Origin: Thermoplasmata archaeon
GTDB lineage: Archaea; Thermoplasmatota; Thermoplasmata; Thermoplasmatales; Thermoplasmataceae
Length of the DNA: 10,614 nucleotides
Reading direction: 5' to 3'
Assembly (NCBI GenBank): GCA_021847855.1
Contig: JAJZOT010000025.1
Span: forward strand, 1 to 10,614
A model generated the notes under the pieces. It made no database searches and was not told where the DNA came from. It worked only from the letters and a program-made list of their open reading frames with translations. Shown in pieces: positions 1-6,328 of the stretch; position 1 is the first letter of the stretch, and every line of letters starts with the position of its first letter. The position numbers and the translations under genes are program-made.

Positions 1-336
1 GTTCTCCTTGCAGTATTCCAGTACGGAAACCATGCCGCTCACAACTTCCGATACAAGCTGTGGGTCATTCCTGTACATGGGTGATGCAGATGGAAATCCA
101 AGATGGAATACCATGTCACTCTGGAGTTTGTATTTTCCGATGTTTTTTACATCATCCCTGATGACCTTAATCTGTTTACTGTCCATCAGGTCCTTGAGGT
201 TGCCTTCGGACCCGGTGTGCAAATTGTCAATAACAGTGACCTCGTTGTCCACCGCAAGCGTCCTTACAAGATTTGTACCTATGAATCCTGCGCCGCCTGT
301 GACTATTATCTCTTTGTTCTTAATTATGTTCTGCAT
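1..336 (-). CDS. NAD-dependent sugar-nucleotide epimerase/dehydratase, N-terminal part (cut by window edge)
   Basis: This frame is open from an ATG at 336 down to base 1, giving 112 codons with no stop, so the gene continues outside the window. The protein begins MQNIIKNKEIIVTGGAGFIG, and residues 13-20 (TGGAGFIG) are the Rossmann dinucleotide-binding loop of extended short-chain dehydrogenases. VIDN at about 35-38 puts an acidic residue where NAD ribose is bound. VFHLG followed by SPMY and DP (about 76-92) matches the conserved VFHLAA...S...DP stretch after beta-4. Known family members are UDP-glucose 4-epimerase, dTDP-glucose 4,6-dehydratase and UDP-glucuronate decarboxylase. The catalytic YxxxK lies beyond the edge, so the substrate cannot be decided. 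The second A of the usual HLAA is G here. It is transcribed divergently from the neighbouring flippase, which fits a role in making a nucleotide sugar for a surface glycan. Confidence 0.9.
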   Translation of the reverse strand, partial: MQNIIKNKEIIVTGGAGFIGTNLVRTLAVDNEVTVIDNLHTGSEGNLKDLMDSKQIKVIRDDVKNIGKYKLQSDMVFHLGFPSASPMYRNDPQLVSEVVSGMVSVLEYCKEN

Positions 337-363
337 CAATACCGTCACTTGATAGCATATTGA

Positions 364-371
364 GTATAAAA
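364..371 (-). promoter_or_regulatory. TATA-like box for the epimerase gene
   Basis: Read on the minus strand this is TTTTATAC, centred about 31 bases before the ATG at 336. That would give a leaderless transcript or one with only a few leader bases. No Shine-Dalgarno motif lies before the ATG. This is a motif call by eye. Confidence 0.5.
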
Positions 372-383
372 TTAATCCTCTGG

Positions 384-406
384 ATGTGTGATGAATTTTC
401 ACACAT
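384..406. promoter_or_regulatory. Perfect inverted repeat between divergent promoters (candidate operator)
   Basis: ATGTGTGA at 384-391 and TCACACAT at 399-406 are exact reverse complements separated by seven bases. The element lies between the epimerase TATA-like box (364-371) and the flippase TATA-like box (423-432). A dimeric regulator bound here could control both genes. An operator role is inferred from position and symmetry; no regulator gene is in the window. Confidence 0.45.
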
Positions 407-422
407 GCTTCAACCCCTGAAG

Positions 423-432
423 AATTATATAC
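423..432 (+). promoter_or_regulatory. TATA-like box for flippase 1
   Basis: AATTATATAC is centred about 26 bases before the ATG at 454, the spacing expected for an archaeal leaderless transcript. This supports the ATG at 454 rather than the in-frame TTG at 445 as the start. Confidence 0.55.
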
Positions 433-453
433 AACGGTTCAATCTTGAGAGAA

Positions 454-1959
454 ATGACAGAGGGAACCACAAATAAGGATTTTTCCAAAAGCGTTCTCCT
501 GCAATACGCAAGTTCCGGTTCCCTCACCATTGCCGGTTCCCTCTTCTACATCTATGCAATGAGGATCTTCTCGCCTCTACAGGTTGGATCACTGACCCTG
601 CTTGTTGCAATACTTGTCATATTCCCCACCATATTCTCACTGGGTGTGCAGTACGGAATGCAGCACTACATATCATACGAACTTGGTAGAAAGAGTACAC
701 AGGGTGCAGCATCCATAATAAGCAAGTTCCTTAAGGTCGGAATAGGTCTATTCTTTATTGCGACGCTTGCTGTTGCCGGCATATCCCCTGAGCTATCCCA
801 GATATTCTTCCATTCACCATCGTATACAAGAATAATTGAGCTGCTTTCCCCGGATATAGGAATAATGGTCCTTTTCAACATACTTGGAGGAATGCTTCTC
901 GGCCTGCAGAAGTACCAGACCTACGGGAAGATAACAATAGTCAGCTATACCCTTGCATATGGATCAGCAGCAGTTCTGACTTTCATGTTCCGATCCCTCA
1001 TCTATGTCCCTGCCGGGTGGATGATCGGATATTCAATAGGGATATCTGCAATGCTTTACAGAATTCTTGTTTTCAAGGGGAAGGAGCAATCCATCAACGT
1101 TAAAACAGGTGATATTTTCAGGTATTCAGCTCCCCTTTTCTTCTCATCCATAATTAGCATCAGCGCATCCTATGTGGATCGTTTTGTTGTTGCATTTTTC
1201 CTCAACCTGGGAAGCCTTGGAATTTACAACCTTGCACTTCTGGTTGTCTCATCGGTTGGAATATTTATAGGGCCTATAAACAACATCACTCTTTCAAAGT
1301 TCTCACAGTTCTATGCGGAAAGCGGAAGCAATTCAGTCAGGGGAAGTGTGAGGATTACCAATGATATTGTATCTCTGCTTTACGTACCAGCAACCCTTGG
1401 AATCATAGCTTTATCCACTCCAATTATAAACCTGATTGCGGATAATAGCTATCTTACCAGTGCCATCCCCATGGATATCATACTGACTGTATCAGCTGTT
1501 CTGGTATCGGTCAATGTTCTCAACCAGGGTCTTTTCAGTGTGAGAGTGACCAGGATATTCATTTATTCATCCACGCTTTCGCTTCTGTCAAATGTTGTTC
1601 TCTCTTACATCCTGATACCGAGATTCTCAATAATTGGTGCGTCCATAGGATACTCGTCGATAATGGTTGTTTCCTTCGTCATTATCCTCTACGCATCCAT
1701 CAAGAGCCACATATTCAGCCTGAATTTTTATACCCTTTTCAAGATCTGGGGGTCGGCAATCGTAATGGCAGTGCTGGTGCATTATCTTGCAATATTAAGC
1801 GGAGACCGGATGCTGTTCCTGCCATTTTACATACTTGCAGGAATCGGAACATACCTGTTTCTAATTAAGATCACACATGCGCTCAATGGGGAGCACAGGG
1901 AGATTCTTTCAAGATTCTTTCCAAAAGTTTACAACAGGTTCAGATTCATGTTCAACTGA
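454..1959 (+). CDS. Polysaccharide biosynthesis flippase (Wzx/MATE-like), flippase 1
   Basis: This 501-residue polytopic membrane protein has a run of hydrophobic segments along nearly its whole length, consistent with the 12-14 helices of the Wzx/polysaccharide-biosynthesis branch of the MOP exporter superfamily. Its length is normal for the family (about 450-520). The N-terminal part has an amphipathic lead-in and IFSPLQVGSLTLL, matching the family's 'lgp.eyG' region. The middle carries RYSAPLFFSSI followed by SYVDRFVVAFFLNLGSLGIY, the typical 'lP...s...d...lg.f.g...vGiY' repeat. The tail is basic and would be cytoplasmic. Known relatives flip lipid-linked sugars across the membrane; the cargo here is unknown. 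The start at 454 is chosen from the TATA spacing; TTG at 445 would add three residues. It is divergent from the epimerase and convergent with gmhA, which suits a surface-glycan locus. Confidence 0.9.
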   Translation: MTEGTTNKDFSKSVLLQYASSGSLTIAGSLFYIYAMRIFSPLQVGSLTLLVAILVIFPTIFSLGVQYGMQHYISYELGRKSTQGAASIISKFLKVGIGLFFIATLAVAGISPELSQIFFHSPSYTRIIELLSPDIGIMVLFNILGGMLLGLQKYQTYGKITIVSYTLAYGSAAVLTFMFRSLIYVPAGWMIGYSIGISAMLYRILVFKGKEQSINVKTGDIFRYSAPLFFSSIISISASYVDRFVVAFFLNLGSLGIYNLALLVVSSVGIFIGPINNITLSKFSQFYAESGSNSVRGSVRITNDIVSLLYVPATLGIIALSTPIINLIADNSYLTSAIPMDIILTVSAVLVSVNVLNQGLFSVRVTRIFIYSSTLSLLSNVVLSYILIPRFSIIGASIGYSSIMVVSFVIILYASIKSHIFSLNFYTLFKIWGSAIVMAVLVHYLAILSGDRMLFLPFYILAGIGTYLFLIKITHALNGEHREILSRFFPKVYNRFRFMFN

Positions 1960-1983
1960 TCCATTTCTTTTCGCAAAAATGGA
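1960..1983. terminator. Hairpin directly after flippase 1, probable bidirectional terminator
   Basis: TCCATTT at 1960-1966 pairs with AAATGGA at 1977-1983 around a ten-base loop, starting at the base after the flippase stop codon. T-rich runs occur on both strands (TTTCTTTT at 1964-1971 on plus, five T on minus opposite 1975-1979). Archaeal RNA polymerase stops mainly at T tracts, so the T runs may matter more than the stem. It lies between convergent genes and could serve both. Confidence 0.45.
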
Positions 1984-1990
1984 GTGTGCT

Positions 1991-2014
1991 TGCCTGGGAA
2001 TGAAAATTCAGGCA
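1991..2014. terminator. Hairpin overlapping the gmhA stop codon
   Basis: TGCCTG at 1991-1996 pairs with CAGGCA at 2009-2014, and the stem can extend by AAT/ATT with a two-base bulge. The gmhA stop codon (2008-2010, minus) lies in the stem. Together with the hairpin at 1960-1983 it fills the 48-base gap between the two convergent genes, so a transcript end is plausible. Confidence 0.35.
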
Positions 2015-2577
2015 GCAATAACGTCCTCAACTATCTGGGATATTATGTGACCTATTGCAATATGAACCTCCTGGATTATGGGTGTGGTTTCGCTTGGGAC
2101 CTTAATTGTGTAATCTGCTATCCTGTCAATCTCCCCTTTTCTGGACCCGGTGAAACCTATTGTAAGTGCACCAAGTTCTTTTGCCTTTGAAAGTCCCCTC
2201 ACAACGTTCCTGGAGCTTCCGCTGGTGGATATTCCTATGACTGCATCTTCTGCCTTTGCAAACGCCTCAACCTGCCTTTCGAAGACATAATCGTATGAGT
2301 AATCATTGGCAATTGCGGTCAGTGCGGAAGTGTTGGTGGTGAGTGCTATTGCTGGAAGGGAACGTCTTTCCTTGAAATACCTGCCCAGCAGTTCAGCAGC
2401 AATGTGCTGGGCATCTGCAGCACTTCCACCATTTCCCATCAGTATGAGTTTTCCGCCATTTTTTATCCTTTCCGCGATCTCGTTTCCAACCCTGTATATA
2501 ATTTCAATATCCATTGAGGAGCGTGTCCTTGATCCGGCCTCGAGATAGTTTTCAATTTCAAATTTATCCATGTCCAT
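2008..2577 (-). CDS. gmhA: Phosphoheptose isomerase (sedoheptulose 7-phosphate isomerase)
   Basis: GmhA converts sedoheptulose 7-phosphate to D-glycero-D-manno-heptose 7-phosphate in the cytoplasm, the first step to activated heptose. The 189-residue protein is a single SIS domain of normal family length. GNGGSAADAQHIAAE (residues 48-62) is the phosphate loop followed by the metal/catalytic His58 and Glu62. STSGSS (about 117-122) is the second phosphate-binding SIS motif. QEVHIAIGH (169-177) supplies Gln169 and His177, with the spacing of Gln172 and His180 of the E. coli enzyme. All key residues are therefore present. An ATG at 2592 would add five residues; 2577 is preferred because a TATA-like box is centred about 24 bases before it. 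It lies 56 bases downstream of the zinc-ribbon gene on the same strand and may be co-transcribed with it. The partner phosphatase GmhB is at 10156-10611. Confidence 0.9.
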   Translation of the reverse strand: MDMDKFEIENYLEAGSRTRSSMDIEIIYRVGNEIAERIKNGGKLILMGNGGSAADAQHIAAELLGRYFKERRSLPAIALTTNTSALTAIANDYSYDYVFERQVEAFAKAEDAVIGISTSGSSRNVVRGLSKAKELGALTIGFTGSRKGEIDRIADYTIKVPSETTPIIQEVHIAIGHIISQIVEDVIAA

Positions 2578-2595
2578 ATTATGATAAAGCATCCT

Positions 2596-2606
2596 AATAA
2601 TATTTT
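2596..2606 (-). promoter_or_regulatory. TATA-like box for gmhA
   Basis: On the minus strand AAAATATTATT is centred about 24 bases before the ATG at 2577. It sits in the gap after the zinc-ribbon gene, so gmhA may have its own promoter as well as any read-through. The evidence is position and base composition only. Confidence 0.4.
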
Positions 2607-2633
2607 CATGTTGCGATGAGACTCTGGATCTGA

Positions 2634-2810
2634 TCAGACTCCCCTATTGTGTTCTTCTTCCTCCCTAAGGAATTCTGCATAATCTGGATCGTCCATCTCC
2701 AGTACAAAAGATCCTCTGTAATCACAGTCAAGACACGTCCATGAACCGGAGATCATGAGGAAGTCGCCTATTACATTGTCTGATTTGCATTGTGGGCAGA
2801 CCCTGTGCAT
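2634..2810 (-). CDS. Small zinc-ribbon protein, 58 residues
   Basis: The frame runs from the ATG at 2810 to a TGA at 2634-2636 and begins MHRVCPQCKSDNVIGD. Two CxxC knuckles, CPQC (Cys5, Cys8) and CLDC (Cys26, Cys29), are spaced by 17 residues as in a rubredoxin/TFIIB-type zinc ribbon. The second half is acidic (DDPDYAEF, then a run of glutamates). Nothing resembles a catalytic site. An in-frame TGA lies three codons upstream, and a TATA-like box centred about 26 bases before the ATG fixes the start as leaderless. Such tiny ribbons are common in Euryarchaeota, and their function is mostly unknown; nucleic-acid or protein binding would be a guess. It precedes gmhA on the same strand and is divergent from the DUF2079 gene. 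It is easy to miss because of its size. Confidence 0.8.
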   Translation of the reverse strand: MHRVCPQCKSDNVIGDFLMISGSWTCLDCDYRGSFVLEMDDPDYAEFLREEEEHNRGV

Positions 2811-2829
2811 ATCATGTCATGAAAATACT

Positions 2830-2839
2830 CCCATATAAC
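2830..2839 (-). promoter_or_regulatory. TATA-like box for the small zinc-ribbon gene
   Basis: On the minus strand GTTATATGGG is centred about 25 bases before the ATG at 2810, indicating a leaderless transcript. This promoter also supports the small gene being real. Confidence 0.55.
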
Positions 2840-2881
2840 ATTGACTCTGTTTGAGAGATCAGTGACCACACCGGAACAATT

Positions 2882-2890
2882 CTTAAAGTA
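2882..2890 (+). promoter_or_regulatory. Candidate TATA-like box for the DUF2079 gene
   Basis: CTTAAAGTA here would place a transcript start near 2909-2912. A second AT-rich candidate, TTTGTATATG at 2894-2903, would place it near 2924. Neither falls at an in-frame ATG, GTG or TTG of the downstream gene, so the promoter and start remain unsettled. Confidence 0.3.
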
Positions 2891-2959
2891 TGGTTTGTAT
2901 ATGGGTGCACGAAGAAAAGCATTGACAGGTTTGGAATAATAATCTTAATTGCTACAATT

Positions 2960-4726
2960 TTGAATGGAGTGGTGTACTCCTACATAGCCATAATGAAATA
3001 CATGGCGATGAACGCTGGAGTTTACGATCTCGGAGTGAGTTCCCAGCTTCTTTACTATGTATTTCATGAGAGTGTCCGGTACAGCCTTACACATATCACA
3101 TTCAACAAGCTTATCTATCTTCCACTTTCCGTAATCTACCTTATATATCCACATCCACAGACTGTCCTTGTAATCCAGGCGTTCGTGGTATCCCTGGGAG
3201 CTTATCCTGTTTATCTTATCGCCAACCTGAAGCTCAAAGACAGAGGTTCTGCGTTCATGATCGGGATGACATACCTGCTATTTTATCCACTTTACGGTCC
3301 ACTGTGGTTTGATTTTCACTTCATGGCACTCTTCCCTACCCCTTTCCTGTTTTCTTTCTATTTCTACCTTAAGGGAGAAAAAAAGAAAACGGTTGCATTT
3401 GCCCTGATTGCATCAGTAACTGACCTCCTCGCTCCAGTCATAATTGGAATGTTTGGACTGTATGCACTGATCCATGATAGACCTTTTACAAAACGTATTG
3501 ACATAAAAGGAGCAGGCTTTCTCATTATTCTGTCCTCAGCCTTGATATTTATAGCTGCCAATTTATACATTGGGCCTCAATATGCCGTTTCATTTGCAAA
3601 CAATTCAGTATTCTCATCCACTTTTGCCTTCACACATACTTCCAGGACCTATGAAGCCACGTATTTTTTATGGATTATGCTTCCGGTGCTTTTTATATGT
3701 ATACTGGCCCCTGATCTCCTTTTCCTCATAATACCATTTGCAGCTCTTGTCTTCGCAAATTCCTATTTCCCATTTGTCGACACAATGTTTTACCAGTACA
3801 CTGCCCTTGTCTCTGCGCAGATATTCCTGGCCTTCATATTCGGTATAGAGAGGTTTGGAAAAAAAATGGGAAAACATGGCATAACGGTGAAACGTTTGGC
3901 GGCGGCTGTCCTGATTTTCAACATCCTTCTTGCCATGATGTTCACGCCCCTTGGCAATTCAGTAACAAACAACCTTGACAACCAGCACCTTGAATATGCA
4001 CTTACAGGAAACAGAGGAAATTACGAAACAATTGATGAAATCACATATCATCAATATGATTCGGGTGTATTGAAAATGGCATCCTTTGTTCCACTATACT
4101 CCTCCATAGTCATACAGGACAACATGCCTCAGTTGACGTCCGGTTATCACTGGGTCCTTCCCGATTTTATAAAAGAACTGAATAACCCACAGTTCGCCAT
4201 AACAGACCCTTACAGCCCGGCATTTTATAACACATACTTTACGCTTAACACCAACCATACCATGCTCAACGAGATAAACAGGATATTTATCCCGGATAAA
4301 TATGGAATAGTGGCTGAAGACTATGGCGAGATCCTCCTGGAAAATGGTTACAGAGGAAATGTCAGGCAGTTCATACCCCTTGAATACAGTGCTGGGCCAA
4401 GCTATTACAAATCGGGAATAATTGGCGCCGCAGACAGTAACACAACCATTGGTTTCAATGCACCCTTCATTGCACCAGGAGAATATCTGGTGGAATTTTC
4501 AGGCATAAATGAAAATGTAACCAATGTGAATGTCTCATACTCATATGACAACTTTAATGGAACAGTGAAAATGGGAACTGTGCCCTTGCCTGTTTCCACA
4601 AATGGAAATGCTTCCATAATCCTCAATCCAGCATTTTATATGATGAATCTGCAGTTCTTCATTTCCTACGGCGGAAACAGCCATAGCAATGTGGTTATGA
4701 AACTGTTGCAGGAAAAACCGGGTTAG
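2960..4726 (+). CDS. DUF2079 family polytopic membrane protein (GT-C-like), probably with a longer N terminus
   Basis: At 588 residues this is a multi-spanning protein with a large extracytoplasmic C-terminal part. DUF2079 features are visible: VYDLGVSSQLLYY (21-33, the family's 'fDlGi.dQalw'), FDFHFMALFPTP (117-128, its 'FDFHpe...P' helix), and a C-terminal DKYGIVAEDYGEILLENGY (446-464). The family resembles GT-C glycosyltransferases, but no member's reaction is firmly known to me. Residues usually acidic after FDFH and in the following 'kEd' helix are not conserved here (FDFHFM, SVTDL). The C-terminal part has N-glycosylation sequons at Asn432, 494, 519, 524, 533 and 550. TTG 2960 is the first conventional start codon in frame, but the frame is open back to 2855. 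The upstream codons encode the rest of the first membrane helix, so the true start probably lies near 2909 (an ACG codon there). The gene converges with flippase 2, six bases away. Confidence 0.8.
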   Translation: MNGVVYSYIAIMKYMAMNAGVYDLGVSSQLLYYVFHESVRYSLTHITFNKLIYLPLSVIYLIYPHPQTVLVIQAFVVSLGAYPVYLIANLKLKDRGSAFMIGMTYLLFYPLYGPLWFDFHFMALFPTPFLFSFYFYLKGEKKKTVAFALIASVTDLLAPVIIGMFGLYALIHDRPFTKRIDIKGAGFLIILSSALIFIAANLYIGPQYAVSFANNSVFSSTFAFTHTSRTYEATYFLWIMLPVLFICILAPDLLFLIIPFAALVFANSYFPFVDTMFYQYTALVSAQIFLAFIFGIERFGKKMGKHGITVKRLAAAVLIFNILLAMMFTPLGNSVTNNLDNQHLEYALTGNRGNYETIDEITYHQYDSGVLKMASFVPLYSSIVIQDNMPQLTSGYHWVLPDFIKELNNPQFAITDPYSPAFYNTYFTLNTNHTMLNEINRIFIPDKYGIVAEDYGEILLENGYRGNVRQFIPLEYSAGPSYYKSGIIGAADSNTTIGFNAPFIAPGEYLVEFSGINENVTNVNVSYSYDNFNGTVKMGTVPLPVSTNGNASIILNPAFYMMNLQFFISYGGNSHSNVVMKLLQEKPG

Positions 4727-4732
4727 TTTGAT

Positions 4733-6256
4733 TCATTCGTTTTTAAACTGCCTGAAAAGTGTTCTCGGACTGAAACTCCTCACCAGCGTAATGAGGTCAG
4801 CGAACGAAGTTTCCCTGATTGCAATTGCCATAAGGAAATACACCCCGATTGCCGCAATTCCAAGGGGTCCCAGTATGATTATATCCTTTGGATTTATAAA
4901 ATGGACTACAAACATTATGAACGCAGCCTGGATGAGGGCAGGGATGATGTGCCGTACAACCCTGAAATTGTATCCTGTCTTCTCAAGTTTTGATACTGAT
5001 ATACGGTAAAGCACCGTATCTATTATGGTGATTATGGTTGTGGCGACAGCCGCTCCAAGTGCACCCAGTGAGAAGTATGTCAAGCCGAATATTGATGGTG
5101 GGACCAGAAGAAGAATAAGAGTTATGTTTCCCAGAACAGACAGGAAATCTATGATAGCAATCCTCCCAGTTTTCTGCCTGGACATGATTGCAGAAGAGTA
5201 GGGTGTGTTTATTGCTGAAAAATATGCCCTTATGGAAAGCACAGCAAGTATTGCGCTGTACGCTATGTAAGCCTGGTTGAATATATTCATAACATACTGT
5301 GCAAGTATGGCCATGTCCACAACAAGAGGCAGAATGAAGAGCGATATGAGTCTCTCAAATTCCTTGATTGTCCGGGCGTGTTCCTCTTTCTGATGTTCCT
5401 GGGTTATTCTTACAAGCATTGGAAGGAAGAAGATGGACAGGGATGCACTCAGTGATGAAACTACAAGTGCTATATTCTGGGAAGAGTAGAATGCACCTGT
5501 TGCAGTGGCATGCCAGTAGAACTCTATGATTACCTTATCTATATTGCCATTAACTGTACCCACTACTGAAACCAAAGCCAGTGGTAGGGCAAGTGCAGTA
5601 TAAGTCTTCATCATCTTCCTTGTGGGCCTGGCTATTTTCCAAGGTCTTCCCATGATGAATGAGCTGAGGAAATAGACAGCGTATGAAAAGCTGTAAGCAG
5701 ATGAGACAAGTACAGCCGGAAAATAGCCGGTATTGGAAAGGATGCTGTATCTTATGGTGAGACCAAGTACTATGAAGACAGAGTTCCTCAATATAGCCTC
5801 TATAACAGGTGGGATTGCTATTCTGGTTGATTTCAGGTTGGCGATAAAGAATGTTTTTGTGAAACCTATAAAATTTGAAAAGAAGAAGTATGGAATGAGG
5901 GAGAGAATGATCCAGAACTCAATGGGGGACTGAAAACCCCTGTGAAGAACATGTGTCCATACAATGAGGGAACCCAGTACAATGGCAATGAACAGGAAAC
6001 CGAGAAAGAGTTTAATGGTGAGAAAAGTCCCGTTACATACCTCAATATCCTCACCCTGTGAGAGTTTTATGTTGTGCGCTGTTGAATACCCCAGATCACC
6101 CAGAAGGGATAGAATTCCTACAAAACCGATACCAAATGAGACAAATCCCCACTCAGTTGTCCCCACGAAACGGGTTATGAAAAAAAGTCCCACTAACCCA
6201 AGTACTGCACCAATAACATTCTGGATCATCAATACAGGGGATCTTCTGGCAAACAA
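4733..6256 (-). CDS. Polysaccharide biosynthesis flippase (Wzx-like), flippase 2
   Basis: This 507-residue polytopic membrane protein is a second MOP-superfamily flippase, of normal length and clearly different from flippase 1. The N terminus is short and basic (FARRSPVLMIQN), then helix 1 leads into FVGTTEWGFVSFGIGFVGIL, the conserved 'lg..eyG......' region. LGDLGYSTAHNIKLSQGED (about 52-70) and the CNGTFLTIKL that follows resemble the cytoplasmic loop typical of archaeal flippases ('DLG...AH...EG.D...C.GT...K'). Further hydrophobic segments continue to the basic C terminus (RTLFRQFKNE). It would flip a lipid-linked oligosaccharide; the cargo is unknown. The start is TTG at 6256; the next in-frame ATG (6229) would remove the basic lead. 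An AT-rich box centred near 6284 fits a leaderless TTG start. It lies 72 bases after the thioredoxin gene on the same strand and converges with the DUF2079 gene. Confidence 0.88.
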   Translation of the reverse strand: MFARRSPVLMIQNVIGAVLGLVGLFFITRFVGTTEWGFVSFGIGFVGILSLLGDLGYSTAHNIKLSQGEDIEVCNGTFLTIKLFLGFLFIAIVLGSLIVWTHVLHRGFQSPIEFWIILSLIPYFFFSNFIGFTKTFFIANLKSTRIAIPPVIEAILRNSVFIVLGLTIRYSILSNTGYFPAVLVSSAYSFSYAVYFLSSFIMGRPWKIARPTRKMMKTYTALALPLALVSVVGTVNGNIDKVIIEFYWHATATGAFYSSQNIALVVSSLSASLSIFFLPMLVRITQEHQKEEHARTIKEFERLISLFILPLVVDMAILAQYVMNIFNQAYIAYSAILAVLSIRAYFSAINTPYSSAIMSRQKTGRIAIIDFLSVLGNITLILLLVPPSIFGLTYFSLGALGAAVATTIITIIDTVLYRISVSKLEKTGYNFRVVRHIIPALIQAAFIMFVVHFINPKDIIILGPLGIAAIGVYFLMAIAIRETSFADLITLVRSFSPRTLFRQFKNE

Positions 6257-6279
6257 TTCAGGAGGCAGATCGTCATAGC

Positions 6280-6289
6280 CTAAATAATC
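6280..6289 (-). promoter_or_regulatory. AT-rich TATA-like box for flippase 2
   Basis: On the minus strand GATTATTTAG is centred about 28 bases before the TTG at 6256. A second AT-rich stretch, AATAAATATG at 6307-6316, would imply a leader of roughly 30 bases. There is no Shine-Dalgarno motif before the TTG, which favours the nearer box. Confidence 0.35.
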
Positions 6290-6328
6290 TTATTCCTTCA
6301 GGTACATATTTATTCACCATGAGTACAG

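Noticed and set aside
1984..2190. Cysteine-containing plus-strand open frame of 68 codons
   Set aside because: The scattered cysteines form no CxxC pattern, and the frame is antisense to the conserved C-terminal half of GmhA.
2901..2938. ATG at 2901 as start of the DUF2079 gene
   Set aside because: It is in a different frame and stops after 12 codons. A frameshift would be needed, and no TATA-like box lies at the right spacing.
4728..5009. Plus-strand open frame of 93 codons after the DUF2079 gene
   Set aside because: It is antisense to the C-terminal part of flippase 2, its composition mirrors the membrane-protein codons opposite, and it has no motif.
5964..6278. Plus-strand open frame of 104 codons
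   Set aside because: It is the antisense shadow of the N-terminal part of flippase 2, with no domain and no start signals.
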